Under the pieces are notes generated by a model that saw only the letters and a list, made by a program, of their open reading frames with translations, did no database searches and was not told the origin of the DNA. A program made the translations under genes and the position numbers. Shown here in pieces: positions 52,508 to 61,390 of a stretch of DNA of 64,000 nt; position 1 is the stretch's first letter; each line of letters starts with the position of its first letter. This stretch comes from VRUE01 sp963704505 (GTDB lineage: Bacteria > Actinomycetota > Thermoleophilia > Solirubrobacterales > 70-9), in the NCBI GenBank assembly GCA_963704505.1, contig OY969912.1, forward strand, positions 1,488,001-1,552,000. Direction: 5' to 3'.

Positions 52508-52951
52508 GTGAAGCCGGTCGTCTCCTCGATCCTGGTCGACAAGCCCCGCGGGCAGGTCTTCGAGTACCTCGACGTCCTCGCCAACCACGAGGCCTTCCTC
52601 GATCACTTCCTCGTCAACTGGAGCTTCAGCGGCCCGGCGCGCGGGGTCGGGGCCAAGGCGAGGGCGCGGACCGACGCTCCGGGCGGCCAGGACTGGACCG
52701 AGTTCGAGGTCATCGAGGTCGAGCCGGGGGAGAGGATCGTCGAGGAGGGGATCGGCCCGAAGGGGAAGCGGCACACCCGCGGCATCTACCGGCTCTCCGA
52801 CGGCCAGGGTGGAGGAACTCAGGTCGAGTTCGAGCTCGAGTGGCTGAAAGCGTCGAAAGCCGAACGGATGATTCCCGCCCTAACCCACGCCTTCGTCAAG
52901 CGCCCGAACGCGAAAGCGATGCGGCGCCTGAAAAAGATTCTCGAGAGCTAG
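52508..52951 (+). CDS. SRPBCC (START/Bet v1-like) protein
   Basis: 147 aa, polyketide-cyclase/dehydrase-like fold. It starts with SSILVDKPRGQVFEYLDVLANHEAF, has paired beta strands (VEFELEW) and ends in a long helix. Such proteins bind hydrophobic ligands; the ligand is unknown. The next gene follows after 9 nt. Confidence 0.78.
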   Translation: MKPVVSSILVDKPRGQVFEYLDVLANHEAFLDHFLVNWSFSGPARGVGAKARARTDAPGGQDWTEFEVIEVEPGERIVEEGIGPKGKRHTRGIYRLSDGQGGGTQVEFELEWLKASKAERMIPALTHAFVKRPNAKAMRRLKKILES

Positions 52952-52960
52952 GCGGAGGCC

Positions 52961-53605
52961 GTGTCCGAGCTTCGGTTTCGCATCTCGATCTCACTCGACG
53001 GTTTCGTCGCCGGCCCCGACCAGAGCGAGTACGAGCCGCTCGGCGTCGGCGGTATGGAGCTTCACGCATGGGCCCTGGAGCTGGCCGCCTTCAACGAGAC
53101 CCACGGCAGGGAGGGCGGGGTCGTGAACGCCAGCAGCGAGGTGGTCGAAAGGGCGACCGAGAACGTCGGCGCCCAGGTGATGGGCCGCGGGATGTTCGGC
53201 GGCGGCCCCGGGCCCTGGGCCGAGGACCCGCCCTGGAACGGCTGGTGGGGAGACGACCCGCCTTTCCACGTGCCGGTCTTCGTCCTCACCCACCACGAGC
53301 GCGAGCCGCTCGAGCTCGGTGACACGACCTTCCACTTCGTCACCGACGGCGTCGAGTCGGCGGTGGCGCGGGCGAAGGATGCCGCCGGCGACGAAGACGT
53401 CCTGCTCGGCGGCGGTGCCAAGGCCGCGCAGCAGTGCCTCGCGGCCGGGCTCGTCGACGAGATTCAGCTCAGCCTCGTGCCGATCCTGCTCGGCTCCGGC
53501 GAGCGCCTCTTCGACGGCGTCGCCGACTCGGTCAGGGCCTTCGAGCAGGTCAGCGCGGTCGAGGCACCGGGCGTCACCCACCTCACCTACCGCGCCTCTG
53601 CCTAG
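52961..53605 (+). CDS. Dihydrofolate reductase-like (RibD C-terminal) protein
   Basis: 214 aa. Family N-terminus FRISISLDGFVAGPDQSEYEPLG (about 5-27), then VMGRGMFGGG and the nucleotide-binding DVLLGGGAKAAQQCLAAGLVDE (about 147-168), ending LSLVPILLGSGERLF. These reductases use NADPH; substrates are generally unknown. GTG start. Confidence 0.82.
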   Translation: MSELRFRISISLDGFVAGPDQSEYEPLGVGGMELHAWALELAAFNETHGREGGVVNASSEVVERATENVGAQVMGRGMFGGGPGPWAEDPPWNGWWGDDPPFHVPVFVLTHHEREPLELGDTTFHFVTDGVESAVARAKDAAGDEDVLLGGGAKAAQQCLAAGLVDEIQLSLVPILLGSGERLFDGVADSVRAFEQVSAVEAPGVTHLTYRASA

Positions 53606-54462
53606 CGGCCGAGCTCGATCAGCCGCTCGGCGAGTTTCCGCATCCCGCGTTCGAGCGCCGCTTTCGCCGCGCCCTCCCAGTCGGTCGCGCGGTCGGGCGG
53701 CGGCTCGACCTCGGCGTCGCGCAGGGTGGCGATGTCCTTGAAGGCGAGCAGCTCCTCGCGCTGGTTGATCAGCGCTTCGCGCAGCTTCGGCCGCCGCTCG
53801 CGGAGCGCGTTGTCGAGCAGGGTCTCGAGGTTGCCGTGCTCGCGGAGCAGCTCCGCGGCGGTCTTCTCGCCGACTCCCTTGGCGCCGGGCAGCCCGTCGG
53901 AGGGGTCACCGCGCAGGGCGATGAAATCCGGGACCTGGCCGGGGTCGATGCCGTAGCGCTCGCGCACCCCGTCGGGCGTCACTTCTTCGGCGCCTTTGCC
54001 GCCGGTGCGGACGTAGAGGACGGTGTTCGCGTCGGTGGCGCACTGGTACATGTCGCGGTCCCCGGTCAGGATCAGCGTCCGCCCGCCCGCCGCGGCCTCG
54101 CGCTCCGCGTAGGTGCCGAGCAGGTCGTCTGCCTCCAGCTCCGCGGCGGCGCTGACCGTCCAGGCGAAGGCCTCGAAGAAGTCGCGGCTGTCGGCCCACT
54201 GCGGCGAGAGCAGGTCCGGGACCTCGGGCCTGTCGGCGTGGTAGCCGGGGTAGAGCTCGGTCCGGTAGGAGGCGGCGTCGGGCCCGAAGCAGAGGACTAC
54301 AGCCCGCGGCTCGTGGAGTTCGACCTCGCGCAAGATCAGATTGGCCGTGCCGAGCAGCGCGTTGACCGGGTTGCCGTCCGTGCCGAGTATCGATTTCGGC
54401 AAGGCGTAGAACGCCCGAAACAGCATCGAGGGAGTGTCGACGACAAGAAGCGGCCCGGCCAC
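53602..54462 (-). CDS. Stand-alone 5'-3' exonuclease (PolI N-domain-like)
   Basis: 286 aa FEN/PIN nuclease. The metal-binding acidic residues lie in LLVVDTPSMLFRAFYAL (start), AVVLCFGPDAASYR, ELEADDLLGTYA and LTGDRDMYQ. A helix-hairpin-helix (LRGDPSDGLPGAKGVGEKTAAELLREHGN) grips DNA. It resembles the 5' nuclease domain of DNA polymerase I as a separate protein. The GTG at 54462 is chosen because it directly heads the fold; the open frame extends to 55035 as a shadow of the CMD gene. Confidence 0.85.
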   Translation of the reverse strand: MAGPLLVVDTPSMLFRAFYALPKSILGTDGNPVNALLGTANLILREVELHEPRAVVLCFGPDAASYRTELYPGYHADRPEVPDLLSPQWADSRDFFEAFAWTVSAAAELEADDLLGTYAEREAAAGGRTLILTGDRDMYQCATDANTVLYVRTGGKGAEEVTPDGVRERYGIDPGQVPDFIALRGDPSDGLPGAKGVGEKTAAELLREHGNLETLLDNALRERRPKLREALINQREELLAFKDIATLRDAEVEPPPDRATDWEGAAKAALERGMRKLAERLIELGR

Positions 54463-54485
54463 ACTCGCAACCCTACGACTCACCC

Positions 54486-54536
54486 CGCCGACGGGCCGAT
54501 CCACGACGGTATGCGTCGGGAATCGGCCCGTCGGCG
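54486..54536. repeat. Long perfect inverted repeat in a divergent promoter region
   Basis: CGCCGACGGGCCGAT (54486-54500) is repeated inverted without mismatch at 54522-54536, with a 21-nt centre that contains a smaller CGAC/GTCG pair. It occupies most of the 97-bp gap between the exonuclease (minus) and CMD (plus) starts. It may be an operator or a leader hairpin for the exonuclease transcript. Confidence 0.6.
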
Positions 54537-54547
54537 TTGGGATGGCG

Positions 54548-54553
54548 TACGGT
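54548..54553 (+). promoter_or_regulatory. -10 hexamer TACGGT, leaderless start of the CMD gene
   Basis: Six nucleotides before the ATG at 54560; it favours this start over the in-frame ATG at 54542. Confidence 0.4.
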
Positions 54554-54559
54554 CCGGCG

Positions 54560-55114
54560 ATGGCAGGCGAGGAGGAGCCGAGGATCGCGCCGGGCGACCG
54601 GAGCCAGATCGGATGGCGCAACTGGGCGATCGCCAACGGCGCCGGACTCGCGGCCAAGGGGAGCCCGCCGCACATCTTCACCACCCTCGGCCGCCACCGC
54701 CGCCTGTTTCGCGCCTGGATCCGTTTCGCCGGCACCCTGATGCCACGCGGCAAGCTGCCGCGCGACGAGACCGAGCTGGTGATCCTGCGCGTCGCCCACA
54801 ACAGCGGCAGCGAGTACGAGTGGAGCCACCACGAGAGGCTCGGCCGCCGGGCCGGGCTCAGCGACGAGGAGATCTCACGCGTGCGGCAGGGGCCGGACGC
54901 GGAGGGCTGGTCCCCGCGCCGGGCGCTGCTCCTGCGCGCCGCCGACCAGATGCATGACGAGCGGGTGATCTCCCGCGAGCTCTGGGACCCGCTCGCGGAG
55001 GAGCTCGACGACGTCCTGCTGATCGAGCTCTGCATGCTGATCGGCCACTACGAGATGCTGGCGATGACCCTGAACACGCTCGAAGTCCAGCCCGAGCGCC
55101 CGTCCCGGCTGTGA
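54560..55114 (+). CDS. Carboxymuconolactone decarboxylase-family protein
   Basis: 184 aa helical CMD/AhpD-like protein. It has LPRDETELVILRVAHNSGSEYEWSHHERLGRRAGLS (about 72-107), where the usual CxxH of AhpD is replaced by SEYEWSHH, so it lacks the peroxidase Cys pair and is more like the CMD branch. Substrate unknown. Its stop overlaps the SDR start (GTGA). Confidence 0.82.
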   Translation: MAGEEEPRIAPGDRSQIGWRNWAIANGAGLAAKGSPPHIFTTLGRHRRLFRAWIRFAGTLMPRGKLPRDETELVILRVAHNSGSEYEWSHHERLGRRAGLSDEEISRVRQGPDAEGWSPRRALLLRAADQMHDERVISRELWDPLAEELDDVLLIELCMLIGHYEMLAMTLNTLEVQPERPSRL

Positions 55115-55983
55115 GCGGCCCCGCCTTCGGTGACCTCGCCGGCAGGCGGGTGCTGATCACCGGCGCGGCGAGCGGGATCGGGCGGGCGACGGCGGAGCTC
55201 AGCGCCCATCGCGGGGCCGAGCTCTACCTCACCGACGTGCGCGCCGAAGAGCTCGACCGGGTGGTCGAGGCGATCCGCGCCGCCGGCGGGACGGTCTCCT
55301 TCGCCAGGGCCGTCGACATCGCCGACCACGATGCGGTCGTCGCGATGGCCGCCGAGGCCCACGCCTTGTGCGGAAGCGTCGACGTCGTCATGAACGTCGC
55401 CGGCATCGCCGTCTGGGGGACGGTCGACAAGCTCGATCACAGCCAGTGGACGAAGGCGATCGCGGTCAATCTGGTCGGCCCGATCAGCATCATCGAGTGC
55501 TTCGTGCCGCCGATGATCAAGGCGGGCCGGGGCGGCCACGTGGTCAACGTCTCCTCCGCCGCCGGGCTCTTCGGCTTCCCCTGGCACGCCCCCTACAGCG
55601 CCAGCAAGTTCGGTCTGCGGGGCGTCTCCGAGGTCCTCCGCTTCGACCTCCGCCGCCACGGCATCGGCGTCAGCCTTGTCTGCCCGGGCGGGGTCAGGAC
55701 GCCGCTCGTCGGCACCGCCGAGATCGCCGGCTTCGACCGCTCCGAGCCCTCCTTCGAGCGCGAGGTCAAGCGCTTCGAGCGCCACGCGGTCAGCCCCGAG
55801 CGGGCGGCGGAGAAGATCGTGGAGGGGGTCGAGAAGGGCCGCTACCTGGTCTTCACCTCCAACGACATCCGCGCCATGCACTGGCTCCAGCGCAAGTTCC
55901 CGCCGCCTTACGAGCTGGCGATGCGTCTCGCCAACGACCGCTTCGAGGCGCTGGCCGCGAGGCAGCGAGGGCCGGTCCCCTAG
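55111..55983 (+). CDS. Classical SDR oxidoreductase
   Basis: 290 aa. Cofactor loop TGAASGIGRA (about 18-27), NVAGIAVWG (about 92-100), catalytic Ser in VNVSSAAGL and Tyr-Lys in YSASKFGLRG (about 162-171). The C-terminal extension with a basic, amphipathic end (HWLQRKFPPPYELAMRL) is typical of membrane-associated actinobacterial SDRs. GTG start overlapping the CMD stop. Its TAG stop forms part of the -10 hexamer of the ABC ATPase gene. Confidence 0.86.
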   Translation: MSGPAFGDLAGRRVLITGAASGIGRATAELSAHRGAELYLTDVRAEELDRVVEAIRAAGGTVSFARAVDIADHDAVVAMAAEAHALCGSVDVVMNVAGIAVWGTVDKLDHSQWTKAIAVNLVGPISIIECFVPPMIKAGRGGHVVNVSSAAGLFGFPWHAPYSASKFGLRGVSEVLRFDLRRHGIGVSLVCPGGVRTPLVGTAEIAGFDRSEPSFEREVKRFERHAVSPERAAEKIVEGVEKGRYLVFTSNDIRAMHWLQRKFPPPYELAMRLANDRFEALAARQRGPVP

Positions 55984-55986
55984 ATT
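55981..55986 (+). promoter_or_regulatory. -10 hexamer TAGATT overlapping the SDR stop codon
   Basis: The first three bases are the SDR stop codon; 7 nt separate the hexamer from the GTG of the ABC ATPase gene at 55994. Confidence 0.4.
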
Positions 55987-55993
55987 CCCGGGC

Positions 55994-56764
55994 GTGAGCG
56001 ACGCCCTTCACATCGAGGACCTGGTCAAGCGCTACCCGACCGGAGTCGAGGCGCTGCGTGGCGTTTCGCTGAAGATCGGCGACGGCGAGCTCTTCGGCCT
56101 GCTGGGCCCCAACGGGGCGGGCAAGTCGACCCTGATCCACTGCACGACCGGGCTCGCCCAGGTCACCTCGGGGTCGATCGAGATCTTCGGCCACGACGCT
56201 ATCTCGGACTACGGCAAGGCCCGCCAGGCCGTCGGGCTTGCCCCACAGGAGCCGAACGTCGACTGGTTCCTGACGGTCGCCGAGACCCTCGATTACCACG
56301 CCGGCTACTTCGGGATGCCGAAGCGGGAGAGGCACGAGCGCACCGAGGAGCTGCTCGAGACTTTCTCGCTGACCGAGAAGCGCGACGAACGCACTCGGAC
56401 CCTCTCCGGCGGGATGAAACGGCGGCTGATCCTGGCCCGCGCGATGATGCACCGCCCGCGCCTGCTGATCCTCGACGAGCCGACCGCGGGCGTCGACGTC
56501 GAGCTTCGGCTCGAGCTCTGGCACTACGTGCAGAGGATCAACAACGAAGGCACCTCGATCCTGCTCACGACCCACTACCTCGAGGAGGCCGAGCAGCTCT
56601 GCGACCGGATCGCCTTCATCAAAGGCGGCGAGATCGTCGGCGAGGGGACCAGCGACCAGCTCGCCGAGAAGTACGGCGTCGCCAACCTCGAGGACGCCTA
56701 CCTGACGCTGGTCGGCCGCAAGGAGCTCTCCCGCTCCCACGCCGAGGTCGAGGTCGAGGCCTGA
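55994..56764 (+). CDS. ABC-2 type exporter ATPase
   Basis: 256 aa. Walker A GPNGAGKST (about 37-45), signature LSGGMKRRL (about 136-144), Walker B LLILDEPTAGVD (about 155-166), switch His in TTHYLEEAEQL. Together with the permease encoded 4 nt downstream it forms an ABC-2 (DrrAB/ABCA-like) exporter, as used for drugs, lipids or polysaccharides. The GTG start fits the leaderless -10 hexamer. Confidence 0.88.
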   Translation: MSDALHIEDLVKRYPTGVEALRGVSLKIGDGELFGLLGPNGAGKSTLIHCTTGLAQVTSGSIEIFGHDAISDYGKARQAVGLAPQEPNVDWFLTVAETLDYHAGYFGMPKRERHERTEELLETFSLTEKRDERTRTLSGGMKRRLILARAMMHRPRLLILDEPTAGVDVELRLELWHYVQRINNEGTSILLTTHYLEEAEQLCDRIAFIKGGEIVGEGTSDQLAEKYGVANLEDAYLTLVGRKELSRSHAEVEVEA

Positions 56765-56768
56765 CCTC

Positions 56769-57536
56769 GTGACCACGGCCCAGATTCGCTTCGCGACGCT
56801 CTGGCGCCGCGAGGTAAACCGCTTCATGAAGATCAAGAAACAGACGCTCGGCGCGCCCCTGCTCGAAACCTTCCTCTACATCACCGTCTTCGGCGCGGCG
56901 CTCGGCTCGCGGATCAAGCATCTGCACGGGATCGACTACATCCTCTTCGTCATCCCTGGGCTGATCATGATGGCCTTCTCGACCAACGCCTTCGCCAACA
57001 ACTCGTCCTCGATCCTCCAGCAGAAATTCCAGGGCGCGATCCAGGACCAGCTCTCCTCGCCCGCCTCGCCGATGGAGCTGCTGCTCGCCTTCAGCCTCGG
57101 CGGCTTCGTCCGCGGCCTACTTGTCTCGGTGCTCGCCTTCGTCGTCTCGGTGATCCTCGTCGGGCTGCCGGTCGACCACGTTCTCGTGCTGATCCCGGGC
57201 CTGTTCCTGGTCGGCTTCTTCTTTTCCCAGCTCGGTGTCCTGATCGGCGTCCGCGCCGAACAGTTCGATGACGTCGCCTTCGCCCAGACCTTCGTCCTGC
57301 AGCCGCTGATCTTCCTCGGCGGGGTCTTCTACTCGGCAGCGCTGTTGCCACAGCCCTTCGAGACGCTGACCCGGTTCAACCCGATCTTCTACATGATCAA
57401 CCTGGTCCGCTACGGCTTTGTCGGCTACACCGAAGTGAGCATCCCGCTCTCGCTCCTGGCGCTGACCGCGGCGACCGCGGCGCTCTTCGCGGTCAACCTC
57501 CGCCTCTTCACCAGCGGCTACCGCCTGCGCGCGTAA
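56769..57536 (+). CDS. ABC-2 type exporter permease
   Basis: 255 aa with six membrane helices. The family segment DQLSSPASPMELLLAFSLGG (about 97-116) and FLGGVFYSAALLPQPFETLTRFNPIFYMINLVRYG (about 178-212) are typical of DrrB/NodJ-type permeases. GTG start just after the ATPase gene. Confidence 0.88.
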   Translation: MTTAQIRFATLWRREVNRFMKIKKQTLGAPLLETFLYITVFGAALGSRIKHLHGIDYILFVIPGLIMMAFSTNAFANNSSSILQQKFQGAIQDQLSSPASPMELLLAFSLGGFVRGLLVSVLAFVVSVILVGLPVDHVLVLIPGLFLVGFFFSQLGVLIGVRAEQFDDVAFAQTFVLQPLIFLGGVFYSAALLPQPFETLTRFNPIFYMINLVRYGFVGYTEVSIPLSLLALTAATAALFAVNLRLFTSGYRLRA

Positions 57537-57547
57537 GCGGGGTCGGC

Positions 57548-59113
57548 TCAGCCGGCGGTGGCGAGGCGCCGGACCTCGGGCAGGTGGACGCCCTGCAGAT
57601 AGTCGTCCCACTCGAAGGCCGCCGTGTCGAAGGGGATCGAATCGACGTCGGAGGGGTGCAGGGAGGCGGCGAGGTCGCGGGCGTTGGCGTCGTCGAAGAC
57701 GCAGTCGAGCTCCGTGTAGGCGCCGTAGATCTTCACCATCCGGGTCACCCGCTCGGCCAGCGTCCGGTTGCCGCGCAGCATCCGCTCCTGCGGGATCCTG
57801 ATCGGCGCCCGGATCGCCGCCGTGGCCAGCATCCCGGCCAGGCGCTCGCGCCTGACGGTCGGCGCCAGCGCCGCCCGGCGGTCGACGAACTTCAGGTGGC
57901 CGATCTTGATCGGCTTGCCGCCGCGCCCCGGCAGCGGGTGGGCGAGGAAGTAGGTCCTGATCTGTTCCGCCAGCTCGCCGATCGCCAGCGGGTTACGGGC
58001 GCTGCTGGCGATGGCGATCGTCCGCCTCGGTCCCTCGGGCGGGTGCGCGGCGGCCGCCACGCAGGCATTGGCCACCTGATCGACGGGGACGATGTCGATC
58101 GTGTTCGAGGCGCGGCCGACCAGGTGGGTCAGGCCGCGGGCGGCATAGGCCAGGATCAGCGGGTCGGCGACCTTGATTCCCTCGAGCCAGCCCGGCCGCG
58201 GGTCTCGCAGCGCCGACTCGATGATCGTCGGGCGGACGATCGTCACCTTAGTCCTCTCGCCGGCACGCTCGGTCAGCATCCGTTCGCCGAGCGCCTTGCT
58301 CATCGCGTAGGTGTCGGGCCAGCCCAGCTCCTGCGCCTTGCGCCGTCCCTCGCGGGCGAGGCGGGCGAGCACCCAGCGCCGCCTCAGCTCGTCGGCCCGC
58401 TCCTCGGGGTCGAGGCCGGGCCGGCCGGCGGCGTCGCGCTCGGAGTCGGCGCGGAATTTGGAACGCAGGTCGTCTCTGCCCGACTCGCGCTCGGCCTCGG
58501 CACGCCACTCCTGCGCTTCGGCGCTGAGGGCCTCGGGGTTCAGCTCGGCGACGGCGTGATGGGCAAGGCCGTCCTCGAGCACCACTCCCGCCTGGCGGTC
58601 GGCGACGTACGCGGTGGAGACGTGGACGAAGTGCGCCGCCGAGCCGGCTTCGAAGAGCAGCTCGAGCAGGTGCTCCGGGCCGTGTGAGTTGAGCGATATC
58701 GCCTCGTCGAGCGGCTCCTCGAAGGAGACCGTCGCGGCGCAATGGATCACGGTGTCGATCCCGGCCCAGTCCGAGCGCCTCGGGGCGGCGGCCGCCCGGC
58801 CCGCGAGGTCGCCCGCCATCGCCCGCAGGCGCGCCGGGTCGAGCCCGTCCTCGGCGCAGCCCCGGGTCCCGTGGAAGGCCTCCGCGGCGAGCACCTCATC
58901 GACCAGGCGCCGGCGCGCGTCCTCGTCGGAACCGGCGCGCAGCAGGATCCTCACCTCGGCGATCTCCGGCGCGACGCGCATCAGCGTCGCCAACACCGCC
59001 TTGCCGAGGAAGCCAGATGCTCCGGTAAGGAGGATCGTCTTCCCGGCGAGCCTCTCCCGCACCGGATCCCTGGTCACCGGGGCGATTCTAGGCGCGAGCG
59101 CTACGTCTCCCAT
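57548..59113 (-). CDS. Fatty acyl-CoA reductase-like protein (male-sterility NAD-binding domain)
   Basis: 521 aa. An N-terminal extended-SDR thioester-reductase-like domain has LTGASGFLGKAVLATLMR (about 30-47), VIHCAATVSFEEPLDEAISLN, and the Tyr-Lys active site in DTYAMSKALGERM (about 262-274). The C-terminal FAR-type segment is about 400-515. Such enzymes reduce acyl-CoA to fatty alcohol for wax esters or ether lipids. The ATG at 59113 is preferred (GGAGG precedes); a GTG at 59122 is in frame. Divergent from the PBP gene. Confidence 0.8.
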   Translation of the reverse strand: MGDVALAPRIAPVTRDPVRERLAGKTILLTGASGFLGKAVLATLMRVAPEIAEVRILLRAGSDEDARRRLVDEVLAAEAFHGTRGCAEDGLDPARLRAMAGDLAGRAAAAPRRSDWAGIDTVIHCAATVSFEEPLDEAISLNSHGPEHLLELLFEAGSAAHFVHVSTAYVADRQAGVVLEDGLAHHAVAELNPEALSAEAQEWRAEAERESGRDDLRSKFRADSERDAAGRPGLDPEERADELRRRWVLARLAREGRRKAQELGWPDTYAMSKALGERMLTERAGERTKVTIVRPTIIESALRDPRPGWLEGIKVADPLILAYAARGLTHLVGRASNTIDIVPVDQVANACVAAAAHPPEGPRRTIAIASSARNPLAIGELAEQIRTYFLAHPLPGRGGKPIKIGHLKFVDRRAALAPTVRRERLAGMLATAAIRAPIRIPQERMLRGNRTLAERVTRMVKIYGAYTELDCVFDDANARDLAASLHPSDVDSIPFDTAAFEWDDYLQGVHLPEVRRLATAG

Positions 59114-59185
59114 GTCCTCCACCTACCCGCTCGCACGCGAAATTGCGCGGGGCCCCGCGCCGAGGGGCCGGAAACCCCGTCTGAA

Positions 59186-59191
59186 TACAAT
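59186..59191 (+). promoter_or_regulatory. -10 hexamer TACAAT, leaderless start of the PBP gene
   Basis: Five of six to TATAAT, 8 nt before the ATG at 59200; a TG dinucleotide lies just upstream as in extended -10 promoters. No -35 and no Shine-Dalgarno sequence. Confidence 0.55.
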
Positions 59192-59199
59192 TTTCCCGG

Positions 59200-61344
59200 A
59201 TGGCGCGCCGAACCCGGCGGCGACGACGCCGCGGCCATAGCTCGAAGTGGAAGAAGATCCTGGTCCCGCTCGGGGTCTGCGTCGCCGTGCTGGCCGCCGC
59301 CGGAGGTGTCGCGGCGAGCTGGGCTCTCGATGTCTACAACTCGGCGCCCCCGCTGGCCAGCCTCAAACCGGTGCAGAAGGGGCGCTCGTCTGCCATTTAC
59401 GCCGCCGACGGCTCGCTGATCGGCTTCATCAAGTCGAGCAACGTGCGCCAGCCGGTTCCGTCCAGCGCGCTTCCCGATGACCTCAAGAATGCGACGGTCG
59501 CGATCGAGGACCGGAATTTCTTCGATCACGGAGCCCTCGACCCGGCCGGAATCGGGCGCGCCGTCGTCAAGGACGTCGCCGCCGGGTTCAAGCCGGTCCA
59601 GGGCGCCTCGACCATCACCCAGCAGCTGGTCCGCAACCTCTACATCCAGAACCCGGAAGACACCCTGAAACGAAAGCTGGTCGAAGCGCACCTCGCCAAC
59701 GACCTCTTCGACCACCACGGCCGGGACTGGATCCTCACCCAGTACCTCAACACCTCGCCCTACGGAACGGTCGAAGGACAGACCGCGGTGGGTGCCGAGG
59801 CGGCGGCGCAGACCTACTTCGGCGTGCCGGCCAAAGACCTGACCCTGACCGAGGCGGCGCTGATCGCGGGGCTGCCCCAGGCGCCCTCCGAATACAACCC
59901 GTTCCTCGACCCCAACGCGGCGCTCGAACGCCGCGACGAGGTCCTGAAGGCGATGGAGGAGCAGGGCTACATCAGCCAGGACACCTACCACCGGGCTGCC
60001 ACCAGCGGCCTCGGCCTCAACCCGGGCGAGAAGTACAAGGTGATCCGGGACCCGTTCCTCTTCGACCTGGTTCAGCAGGAGCTGATCAAGAAATACGGCA
60101 TCAACACCGTCCGCACCGGCGGTCTCAAGGCCTACACGACGATCAATCCGGAACTCCAGGAACGGGCGGAGGAAGCGGTCGAATCGTGCAGCGTCTGTTA
60201 CCCGGAAGGCGGCCCGGCGGCCGGCCTCGCCTCGGTCAACCCTGAAAACGGCGAGATCGTCGCCCTCGCCTCGACCGAAGGCTATTCGACCGAAAGTCAG
60301 TTCAACTACGCCTGGCAGGCGCATCGCCAGCCCGGTTCCTCCTTCAAGACCTACGTGCTGACCACCGCGATCAAGCAGGGGATCGACCCTTACACGACCT
60401 ATTACGACGGCACTTCGCCGAAGACGCTCGACCTTCCCGGTGGCGGCACCTGGACCGTCAACAACGCCGAGCCGGGCGGCGGCATCATGCCGCTCTCCGA
60501 GGCGACCTGGGAGTCGGTCAACGTCGTCTTCGCCCAGCTCGACCTCGACGTCGGCCCCGAAGCGGTGACCCAGACCGCCCACGAAATGGGGATCGAAGCG
60601 CCGCTGGAATCGGTGCCCGCCGAGGCGATCGGCGGTCTGGCGATCGGCGTCACGCCGCTGGAAATGGCGGACGGCTACGCGACCCTGGCCAGCGGCGGAA
60701 TCCACCACGACCCGACCGCGATCAGCCGGGTCGAATTCCCCAACGACAAGGTCGACGAAATCAGCTCCGACGACGGCGAACGGGTGCTCACCGAAGGCCA
60801 GGCCTACGAAGTGACGAAACTGCTGGAGGGCGTCATCACCCAGGGGACCGGCGCCGGCTACACCTACATGGGCTGCCCCGCCGAGGCCGGCAAGACGGGC
60901 ACCTCGGAGGACCTCTCCGACGCCTGGTTCGTCGGCTTCACCCCGCTCTACTCGACCGCGGTGTGGGTCGGGCACCCGCAGTCACGCGAATCGACCGGCT
61001 TCGGTGGCCCCACGGCAGGCCCGATCTGGCGCTCCTTCATGGAATCGGCGTCGGCCGGCGACTGCCCCGAATTCAACGAACCGTCGAGCCTGCCCGAACT
61101 CGAAGGGCTGGACACCGACCACACCCGATCCTCGGGTGAATCCTCCTACTCCGAAAGCAACGCCTACGAAGTCCCCGAAGAAGAAGACACGGGCAAGAAG
61201 GGCGCGGCCAAGGGGGAAGAAGGTGGCGACGAAGCCGCCCAGGAAGCGGCTCCGCCCGCCGAAACCCCGGCCGCTCCACCGCCCGCCGCGCCGACCCCCG
61301 CGCCGAGCACCGGCGTCGGCGGCGGCGTCGCCGCACCGCACTGA
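59200..61344 (+). CDS. Class A penicillin-binding protein (PBP1A-like)
   Basis: 714 aa bifunctional peptidoglycan synthase. Basic cytoplasmic tail, membrane helix (about 20-43). The GT51 glycosyltransferase has EDRNFFDHGALD (about 103-114) and GASTITQQLVRN (about 136-147). The transpeptidase has SxxK in PGSSFKTY (about 381-384), SVN (about 440) and KTGTS (about 565-569). The C-terminal 70 residues are a disordered Glu/Pro/Ala tail. It polymerises and cross-links cell wall outside the membrane. ATG start supported by the leaderless -10 hexamer. Confidence 0.93.
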   Translation: MARRTRRRRRRGHSSKWKKILVPLGVCVAVLAAAGGVAASWALDVYNSAPPLASLKPVQKGRSSAIYAADGSLIGFIKSSNVRQPVPSSALPDDLKNATVAIEDRNFFDHGALDPAGIGRAVVKDVAAGFKPVQGASTITQQLVRNLYIQNPEDTLKRKLVEAHLANDLFDHHGRDWILTQYLNTSPYGTVEGQTAVGAEAAAQTYFGVPAKDLTLTEAALIAGLPQAPSEYNPFLDPNAALERRDEVLKAMEEQGYISQDTYHRAATSGLGLNPGEKYKVIRDPFLFDLVQQELIKKYGINTVRTGGLKAYTTINPELQERAEEAVESCSVCYPEGGPAAGLASVNPENGEIVALASTEGYSTESQFNYAWQAHRQPGSSFKTYVLTTAIKQGIDPYTTYYDGTSPKTLDLPGGGTWTVNNAEPGGGIMPLSEATWESVNVVFAQLDLDVGPEAVTQTAHEMGIEAPLESVPAEAIGGLAIGVTPLEMADGYATLASGGIHHDPTAISRVEFPNDKVDEISSDDGERVLTEGQAYEVTKLLEGVITQGTGAGYTYMGCPAEAGKTGTSEDLSDAWFVGFTPLYSTAVWVGHPQSRESTGFGGPTAGPIWRSFMESASAGDCPEFNEPSSLPELEGLDTDHTRSSGESSYSESNAYEVPEEEDTGKKGAAKGEEGGDEAAQEAAPPAETPAAPPPAAPTPAPSTGVGGGVAAPH

Positions 61345-61378
61345 CCGGACCCTCGTCCACCGGGTCGCCGGCGTGACC

Positions 61379-61384
61379 TAGACT
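61379..61384 (+). promoter_or_regulatory. -10 hexamer TAGACT, leaderless start of the propeller gene
   Basis: Six nucleotides before the ATG at 61391. Confidence 0.45.
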
Positions 61385-61390
61385 GAGCCG

